10,118 nt of DNA from Alphaproteobacteria bacterium UBA1218 (GTDB lineage Bacteria; Pseudomonadota; Alphaproteobacteria; Rs-D84): NCBI GenBank assembly GCA_002309215.1, contig DBXG01000040.1, forward strand, positions 1 through 10,118, written 5' to 3'. The notes beneath the pieces are model-generated. The model saw nothing but the letters and a program-made list of their open reading frames with translations, was not told where the DNA came from and searched no databases. This document shows, in pieces, positions 5,808 to 10,118 of this stretch (within the stretch, counting starts at the first letter, position 1; every line of letters starts with the position of its first letter). The position numbers and the translations under genes were made by a program.

Positions 5808-7277
5808 TTATTTCATCATAGGGAACAATATAACATCACGTGAAGTTGGCTGATTAAAGATGATACAAGTCAATCTGTCTACGCCCAAGCCCACGCCAGA
5901 AATTGGTGGAAAACCGTGTTCCATAGCACGAACAAAATCATTATCTGGATTGAATGCTTCTTCATCGCCCCCAGCGATATTTTTCGCCTGTTCTTCAAAC
6001 GCTTTCAATTGTTGAATTGGATTGACCAACTCGGAATAACCTTTACAAATTTCTGCGCCACAAGCTAACAATTGGAACATATCCAAACATCTGTCGTCTT
6101 TGTCATTATGACGTGCCAAAGGCACCATATATGTTGGATAATTATACAAGAAAGTTGGTTTAATCAAACTGCCACGAATCTTGCGTTTATAAACATAATC
6201 AACCAACGCAGGCAAAGATTTCAAATCTTCTAGTTCGGCCGCTGGGAACATACCCTGATCAACCAATTGTTTACGCAATTTGTCCGCATCGTCAAATTCC
6301 AAGATATCACTACCAAACAGTTCGTTCATTTTTGCTGTATAATCTATCAAATCATAAGACGAAAAATCTAATTTTGTTCCTTGATATTCAATCTGTAATG
6401 TACCGCACATTTTCTGAACCAAATGTTGCACCAATTCCCAAGTAAATTTCATATTATCTTTGAAATCCCAATAAGCAGCATACCATTCTACCATTGTGAA
6501 TTCCTGAAGGTGCATAGCATCCATACCTTCGTTACGGAAATCTTTTGCGACTTCATATACTTTATCAAAGCCCGCACCTATCGCCTGCTTTAAAAACAAT
6601 TCCGGGGAAATACGCAACTGGAAATCTACATCCAAAGCATTGTGATGGGTCACAAATGGCTTTGCAGCGGCACCAGATGCGATATTTTGCATAATTGGTG
6701 TTTCTATTTCCAAAAAGCCATGATTATTCATAAATTCGCGCCATGCTTGTGTCATCTTGAAACGGCCAAGCAATGTATTACGTGCTTCTGGGTTAGAAAT
6801 AATATCCAAATAACGCTGACGATAACGAGTTTCTGTGTCTGTCAGACCATGAAATTTTTCGGGCAAAGGTCTTAAAGCCTTTGATAAAATTGTGTAATTA
6901 GATACGCGTACGGTCAATTCGCCCGCTGTAGTATGATAAATCACACCTGTGATACCGATAAAATCGCCCATATCAACATTGGCTTTCATAAATTTATAGT
7001 TTTCTTCGCCCAATTCTTCGCGCGACATAGAAAACTGAATTTCGCCTTCTATATCATAAATACGACCGAACATCAGTTTGCCCAACCAACGCAAAGCAGT
7101 CACACGACCAGCCAACACGACAGGCGTTTCGTCCGCCAATTTACGCGCATCTGCGATAGTATGAGTGCGTTCAAATCTGTCTTTCCAAACAACACCATCG
7201 CGTTGTTTAATATTTTCTGCCTTTTGTAGACGCGCTTCTAATTCATTTGTAGACATATTTGTGTTGTTTTCAGCCAT
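5808..7277 (-). CDS. lysS: Lysyl-tRNA synthetase, class II
   Basis: This 489-residue cytosolic enzyme charges tRNA-Lys. The N-terminal OB-fold anticodon-binding domain covers about 50-135 (VVLAGRVTALRWLGKLMFGRIYD). The class II catalytic core follows. Motif 1 lies around GFLEIETPIM (187-196), then AAKPFVTHHNALD (203-215) and LRISPELFLK (221-230). Motif 2 is FRNEGMDAMHLQEFT (247-261) and motif 3 is GVGLGVDRL (461-469). The full length and OB domain argue against the short EpmA/GenX paralogue. Two departures are visible: EICKGYSEL (409-417), where the family usually has N at the K412 position, and PPIS instead of PP..GG before motif 3. The start has AAAGG 8 nt upstream. The promoter is separated from the gene by an intrinsic terminator. 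The RelA/SpoT-like gene follows 18 nt downstream. Confidence 0.95.
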   Translation of the reverse strand: MAENNTNMSTNELEARLQKAENIKQRDGVVWKDRFERTHTIADARKLADETPVVLAGRVTALRWLGKLMFGRIYDIEGEIQFSMSREELGEENYKFMKANVDMGDFIGITGVIYHTTAGELTVRVSNYTILSKALRPLPEKFHGLTDTETRYRQRYLDIISNPEARNTLLGRFKMTQAWREFMNNHGFLEIETPIMQNIASGAAAKPFVTHHNALDVDFQLRISPELFLKQAIGAGFDKVYEVAKDFRNEGMDAMHLQEFTMVEWYAAYWDFKDNMKFTWELVQHLVQKMCGTLQIEYQGTKLDFSSYDLIDYTAKMNELFGSDILEFDDADKLRKQLVDQGMFPAAELEDLKSLPALVDYVYKRKIRGSLIKPTFLYNYPTYMVPLARHNDKDDRCLDMFQLLACGAEICKGYSELVNPIQQLKAFEEQAKNIAGGDEEAFNPDNDFVRAMEHGFPPISGVGLGVDRLTCIIFNQPTSRDVILFPMMK

Positions 7278-7301
7278 TTTATTTTCCTTTGTTGGTTGTT
7301 A

Positions 7302-7334
7302 TAAAAAAACGGACACAATAACAGATGCGTCCGT
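7302..7334 (-). terminator. Intrinsic terminator in the lysS leader (attenuator candidate)
   Basis: On the minus strand ACGGACGCA (7334-7326) pairs with TGTGTCCGT (7317-7309), 9 bp with one G-U, over an 8-nt loop, followed directly by seven U (7309-7303). It lies 110-160 nt past the guaC stop and only about 25 nt before the lysS ATG. A promoter with good -35 and -10 lies upstream of it and no convincing promoter fits after it, so either it attenuates lysS or it terminates guaC leakily. Confidence 0.8.
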
Positions 7335-7376
7335 CATATCTTTGTTGATGGTACGCACCTTTAATTGAAAAAACGT

Positions 7377-7404
7377 TTTATACCCTGTTTCATATCGTTG
7401 CCAA
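7377..7404 (-). promoter_or_regulatory. Probable promoter of the lysS operon
   Basis: On the minus strand TTGGCA (7404-7399) precedes TATAAA (7382-7377) with a 16-bp spacer. Transcription would start near 7370, giving a leader of about 90 nt that contains the terminator at 7302-7334. This promoter lies in the guaC-lysS intergenic region. Confidence 0.5.
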
Positions 7405-7457
7405 TTATAACCAAAAGAATCTAAAAATAAAGAATAAATTGACCTTTTCCCTGATTA

Positions 7458-8567
7458 TTATACTGAATATTTCTCGAACACCTTGTTCAACTGATTATGC
7501 ACCTGAATTATTGTCGCGCATTTTGATAAATGCTTGACCGATACAGCACCAATATAGGTACAACAAGACGCAATTCCGCCCCTGATATCTTGCAAAATTT
7601 TATCTAGCGGGCCTGTATATGGTATCAACAATTCGCGTCCCTCGGAAGTTTTATAGTTGTCCATACCACCTGCAAACTTATTATTAGCATATTCCGAAGA
7701 CATTCCATAATATATTTTGTAATGTTTTGTTTGTATAACGTGTTTGCCGTCCTGTATTTCACTTGTTTCATAATGTTTTTCTATTATATCACCTTCGGCT
7801 TCATCAGTACCGGCAAATATACCCCCTGCCATAACAAAATCTGAATTCAGGCACAAGGCTTTACATATATCACCGACATCGACAATTCCACCATCTGCAC
7901 AAATATGACCGTTAACCGAGTGTGCAATATCGGCGCATTCCAAAATCAAAGAGACCATCGGCACACCACAACCTGTTTGTTTTCTGGTTAAACATGCAGA
8001 CCCACTGCCGATACCACATTTGATAATATCTGCATAATCTAACAATTTCAGACAGATATCACCACTGGCAATGTTTCCAACCATAATAACAGAGTCTGGA
8101 AATTCTTTGCGAACACACGCCAATGCATCCAAAGCCTTTTGGATATAAAAATTGGGTGCATCTATACAGATATTACGTGGTGCAACCCATTGATATTTAG
8201 ATTCCAAATCTTTCAATTTTTGGATTTCGTTATCTATGTTTTTCAAGCCTATGGTTATAAATAAATTATCCAGTTGCAGATTTTCTTGGCGACAAGAATT
8301 TATAAATTGCCCTATTTCGTCCGCCGTATAGTGTTTATGTAATGTCGCAAACATCCCCTTAATTAACAACTGTTTAGAAATCGCAAAGTTCCCAACCGTA
8401 GCCATATTCGCATTAAAAATACCAAGACCGGTTCTGGTCTGACCATGCTTGAACTTGAACACACGTTGTAAATTGACATCTTTACGAGAATTTAGATTTA
8501 TCCCCATTTTGGGTCGTATTAAAATATCAGAATAATCAAGATATGTTTCATGCAATACCTGTGTCAT
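7458..8567 (-). CDS. guaC: GMP reductase
   Basis: This cytosolic enzyme reduces GMP to IMP with NADPH, releasing ammonia, and so returns guanine nucleotides to the adenine branch. The 369-residue protein is an IMPDH/GMPR-type TIM barrel without the CBS insert, slightly longer than E. coli GuaC (347). It has YSDILIRPK (12-20), GNIASGD (164-170), the catalytic loop CGIGSGSACLTRKQTG (184-199) with the predicted nucleophile C192, and ADGGIVDVGDI (224-234). The mobile flap region is YYGMSSEYANNKFAGG (286-301). Motifs YYGMSS and EGRELLIPYTG favour GMP reductase over IMP dehydrogenase. TGCG replaces the usual TGVG after the catalytic loop, and the protein is rather cysteine-rich. The ATG at 8567 has AAGGA upstream. 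It is probably a single-gene unit. Confidence 0.93.
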   Translation of the reverse strand: MTQVLHETYLDYSDILIRPKMGINLNSRKDVNLQRVFKFKHGQTRTGLGIFNANMATVGNFAISKQLLIKGMFATLHKHYTADEIGQFINSCRQENLQLDNLFITIGLKNIDNEIQKLKDLESKYQWVAPRNICIDAPNFYIQKALDALACVRKEFPDSVIMVGNIASGDICLKLLDYADIIKCGIGSGSACLTRKQTGCGVPMVSLILECADIAHSVNGHICADGGIVDVGDICKALCLNSDFVMAGGIFAGTDEAEGDIIEKHYETSEIQDGKHVIQTKHYKIYYGMSSEYANNKFAGGMDNYKTSEGRELLIPYTGPLDKILQDIRGGIASCCTYIGAVSVKHLSKCATIIQVHNQLNKVFEKYSV

Positions 8568-8612
8568 TATAAAAATCCTTTACCTTGGTTCAATCACGCG
8601 CTTACAAGTGCG

Positions 8613-8642
8613 ATTATAACCAAAACATTCGCCGTTTTTCAA
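8613..8642 (-). promoter_or_regulatory. guaC: Promoter of guaC
   Basis: On the minus strand TTGAAA (8642-8637), an 18-bp spacer and a perfect TATAAT (8618-8613) lie about 45 bp before the guaC start. The short leader holds an imperfect hairpin around CGCACTTGTAAGCGCG (8612-8597) with one mismatch; I see no recognised purine riboswitch. Confidence 0.65.
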
Positions 8643-8655
8643 CAAGATTATAAAT

Positions 8656-8761
8656 CAAATTTTGGACGTTACTGCCTCGCCTTGCAACCCTCCGGGTTCT
8701 CGCCCCTTTGCGGTAGAAATCAAAAAACAACTTTTAAGGGCTGTTTTTGATACCTTTTTTT
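8656..8761 (+). other. GC-rich structured intergenic island ending in a terminator-like hairpin
   Basis: Within the 398-nt gap between guaC and the ankyrin gene, 8669-8715 is clearly more GC-rich than its surroundings. TACTGC (8670-8675) can pair with GCGGTA (8710-8715, one G-U), enclosing AACCC-TCC-GGGTT (8686-8698). CTCGCC occurs on both sides of that inner hairpin. The block is followed by the terminator-like hairpin at 8719-8761. It could be a small RNA on the plus strand, a repeat element, or part of a longer guaC leader on the minus strand. No clear promoter directs it. The rest of the gap up to the ankyrin promoter is AT-rich and shows nothing else I can name. Confidence 0.3.
8719..8761 (+). 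terminator. Terminator-like hairpin in the guaC-ankyrin gap
   Basis: ATCAAAAAACA (8719-8729) pairs with TGTTTTTGAT (8742-8751), with one bulged A, over a 12-nt loop. After ACC comes a run of seven T (8755-8761). The orientation favours plus-strand termination, although no plus-strand gene lies upstream. Confidence 0.45.
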
Positions 8762-8902
8762 CGCAAAACATTCATTTTTTATCAGTTTGCCCGACACTTT
8801 GCTTGGCACTTTTATAATTTACTGTGTTTTTGGTCAAAAGTACAATGTTTTTTTACCAACCCATACGATTTATGAATCTGGATATTATTGCGTGTTTTTA
8901 GA

Positions 8903-8931
8903 TTGCTTTTTGGACAAATATTCAGTATTAT
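8903..8931 (+). promoter_or_regulatory. Probable promoter of the ankyrin-repeat gene
   Basis: TTGCTT (8903-8908), a 17-bp spacer and TATTAT (8926-8931) lie about 35 bp before the start. The -35 is identical to that proposed for rpsD. TATACT at 8929-8934 is an overlapping alternative -10. Confidence 0.5.
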
Positions 8932-8965
8932 ACTCTAGATTTAGGTGTCAAAAAAAGGATTAGAT

Positions 8966-9727
8966 ATGAAAAAGCAAGAAATAAATAAGTTATTATTTAG
9001 TCATTACCTGCAAGATGTGATTGGTGCACTTGAAATGGGGGCGGATGTAAATATGTTGCACCCATGGTTTCGCAAAACACGGTTAGAACTAGCCTGTTTT
9101 GCTGGTGAAAAGATGATAGCAGGCACATTGATAAGAAACAGATTTAAAAACTGTGCAAATATAGATGTTAAAAATGAAAAAGGTCAAACACTTTTGATGC
9201 AATTAATTGCATCAAAAGATCTGGTACATTCAGACATGGCGGCATTTCTGCTTGATTTTGGTGCGAGTGTGTATGAAACAGACAACGCAAAACAAACACC
9301 ATTGATGTATGCATGTGCGTATAGTGGAGACCAACTGATACAAAAGGTACTTGATAAATGCACCAAGAAAATAATAAATGTAAAGAACACGGAAGGTTAT
9401 ACTGCACTTTTATTAGCATGTGAGAGAAACAAGTATAAATATTGGGGAAGTTCAAAAATAGTAGAAAAGCTACTAAAAAAAGGTGCAAATATAAAAGCAA
9501 GAAACAACGATCGTCAAAGTGTGTTAGATATTGCTTGTCAAAGTGGCGATAAAGATAGGGTATCTGTAATTTTGGCTAATTCTAACCATGCTTTTAATTC
9601 AGAAGATTATAGGTCGGCATACCTTTATGCAACAGCGTATCCTGAAATACAAGAGCTGTTATTAGTCTCAAAATTTAATAATAACAACAACATGATTCCA
9701 ATAGGTTGTGGTCGCAGTTCAAGATAA
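8966..9727 (+). CDS. Ankyrin-repeat protein
   Basis: This 253-residue protein consists of about five or six ankyrin-like repeats and no other recognisable domain. Repeat cores include ALEMGADVN (21-29), RLELACFAGEKMIAGTLI (39-56), GQTLLMQLIA with MAAFLLDFGASVY (73-103), KQTPLMYACAYSGDQLIQKVLD (109-130), GYTALLLACERN with IVEKLLKKGANIKARN (144-180), and RQSVLDIACQSGDKDRVSVILA (183-204). No signal peptide or membrane segment is visible, so it is cytosolic or exported by a route not visible here. Its role would be protein binding; the partner is unknown. The tail is asparagine-rich (N239-N242). ATA and AGA codons are more frequent than in the housekeeping neighbours, suggesting a less constrained or acquired gene. 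The ATG at 8966 has AAGGA 6 nt upstream; the GTG at 8945 overlaps this site and is less likely. Confidence 0.85.
   Translation: MKKQEINKLLFSHYLQDVIGALEMGADVNMLHPWFRKTRLELACFAGEKMIAGTLIRNRFKNCANIDVKNEKGQTLLMQLIASKDLVHSDMAAFLLDFGASVYETDNAKQTPLMYACAYSGDQLIQKVLDKCTKKIINVKNTEGYTALLLACERNKYKYWGSSKIVEKLLKKGANIKARNNDRQSVLDIACQSGDKDRVSVILANSNHAFNSEDYRSAYLYATAYPEIQELLLVSKFNNNNNMIPIGCGRSSR
9191..9218 (+). repeat. Perfect 28-bp palindrome inside the ankyrin gene
   Basis: The arm CTTTTGATGCAATT (9191-9204) is followed directly by its exact reverse complement (9205-9218) with no spacer. It encodes LLMQLIASK (residues 76-84) and, by symmetry, the same peptide on the opposite strand. Confidence 0.95.
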
Positions 9728-9807
9728 AATAGTATTTAGAGTAGAGAGTGCAGAAATAAAATAAAGAAAGGTGCAAAAAATAGCAGAAGCAAACAAAAAT
9801 AGATAAC

Positions 9808-9831
9808 ACCCTGATTAACTTCAGGGTTTTT
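9808..9831 (+). terminator. Intrinsic terminator of the ankyrin gene
   Basis: ACCCTGA (9808-9814) pairs with TCAGGGT (9821-9827) across a 6-nt loop, followed by TTTTT-C-TTTT. It lies about 80 nt after the stop; that interval is purine-rich and carries no gene I can see. Confidence 0.85.
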
Positions 9832-9966
9832 CTTTTGCCGGGTTATAAAATATACATCATAATTTGCTCTGTTTTTCAGGTATACATCTATCCTGGGTTA
9901 ACTGTTTTCTGATTCGGATGGTGTGTTGTAAAATGTGTCCGTATTGCTATGATTTGCAAGATTGTT

Positions 9967-10008
9967 TTCTTGTTGTGGTTGTATTTGTTGACTATATTCT
10001 TGTTGTGG
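9967..10008 (+). repeat. 12-bp direct repeat, candidate operator pair
   Basis: TTCTTGTTGTGG occurs at 9967-9978 and again at 9997-10008, exactly 30 bp apart, or about three helical turns. The first copy lies just upstream of the -35 and the second lies between -35 and -10 of the promoter at 9988-10016. This is the placement expected for repressor sites, probably for the regulator encoded immediately downstream (inference). The same repeat read on the minus strand falls in phase in a small ORF as PQQE. Confidence 0.5.
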
Positions 10009-10016
10009 GTTATTAT
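9988..10016 (+). promoter_or_regulatory. Promoter of the probable HTH regulator gene
   Basis: TTGACT (9988-9993), a 17-bp spacer and TATTAT (10011-10016) match the sigma70 pattern at 5 of 6 positions each. The predicted leader is about 24 nt and ends in a strong ribosome binding site. Confidence 0.65.
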
Positions 10017-10046
10017 GTTCCCAGAGCATAAGAAAAAGGAGAATGT

Positions 10047-10118
10047 ATGACCCACGATGAACTATGGTTTGCTATCAAAAACCTTGCGAATGATATGAAT
10101 ATATCTTGTTCCAGATTG
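10047..10118 (+). CDS. N-terminus of a probable HTH (S24-type) transcriptional regulator, cut by window end
   Basis: Only 24 residues are visible (MTHDELWFAIKNLA..., ending ISCSRL). The start has AAGGAG (10036-10041) 5 nt upstream and follows a strong promoter, so the gene is real. The pattern of a short helix (ELWFAIKNLANDM) followed by an S-x-L turn resembles the N-terminal helix-turn-helix of alphaproteobacterial LexA/CI-like S24 peptidase repressors, where the sequence usually continues L..LAGLDPTTFNKSKR. That continuation lies outside the window, so the family call is tentative. The direct repeat over its promoter fits an autoregulated repressor. Confidence 0.5.
   Translation, partial: MTHDELWFAIKNLANDMNISCSRL

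Noticed and set aside
8550..8750. 66-codon plus-strand ORF over the guaC start and promoter
   Set aside because: It runs opposite the guaC start, crosses its promoter and the GC-rich island, and has no ribosome binding site.
8803..8818. Sigma54 -24 like element TTGGCAC
   Set aside because: The required GC at the -12 position is AT, so the promoter is incomplete.
9168..9500. 110-codon minus-strand ORF opposite the ankyrin gene
   Set aside because: Shadow frame; it shares LLMQLIASK only because of the 28-bp palindrome.
1..10118. CRISPR array, insertion sequence or prophage integrase
   Set aside because: No evenly spaced repeat array, no transposase, and the only tyrosine recombinase looks like housekeeping XerC in an operon with trpS.

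Overview
The window looks like a chromosomal segment of an AT-rich alphaproteobacterium, probably host-associated. The S4 ribosomal protein has alphaproteobacterial character (LGVNLWG near the N-terminus, ELVVEFYSR at the end, rpsD standing alone). The gene set (trpS, a SIMPL-domain protein, xerC, class II lysS, guaC) fits. Codons are strongly A/T-biased and intergenic regions are short and AT-rich. Assignment below class level, for example to a low-GC gut lineage, would be a guess.

Layout, left to right. (1) 1-261: the 3' end of an unrecognised plus-strand gene and its terminator. (2) 263-1087: a single-gene rpsD unit with its own promoter, a roughly 110-nt structured leader and a perfect-palindrome terminator. 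(3) 1114-3851: a plus-strand operon trpS - SIMPL-domain protein - xerC with gaps of 23 and 4 nt. (4) 3850-4356: a convergent minus-strand cold-shock-domain gene with a charged tail and a leader that can form two exclusive hairpins. (5) 4371-7404: a minus-strand operon of lysS followed 18 nt later by a divergent RelA/SpoT-fold gene; an intrinsic terminator lies between the lysS promoter and the lysS start. (6) 7458-8642: minus-strand guaC with a good promoter. (7) 8568-8965: a non-coding gap with a GC-rich structured island, a plus-strand terminator-like hairpin and the promoter of the next gene. (8) 8966-9831: a plus-strand ankyrin-repeat gene carrying a perfect 28-bp palindrome inside its coding region. 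(9) 9832-10118: a regulatory region with a 12-bp direct repeat around a strong promoter, then the start of a probable HTH (S24-type) regulator cut by the window end.

Most genes are translation or housekeeping functions: uS4, TrpRS, LysRS, GMP reductase, XerC. The less ordinary content is the RelA/SpoT-like protein co-transcribed with lysyl-tRNA synthetase, the attenuator-like lysS leader with a possible antiterminator pairing, the switch-like csp and rpsD leaders, and the right-hand accessory part (ankyrin gene, palindrome, repressor-like gene with operator-like repeats). I see no tRNA, rRNA, CRISPR array or insertion sequence.
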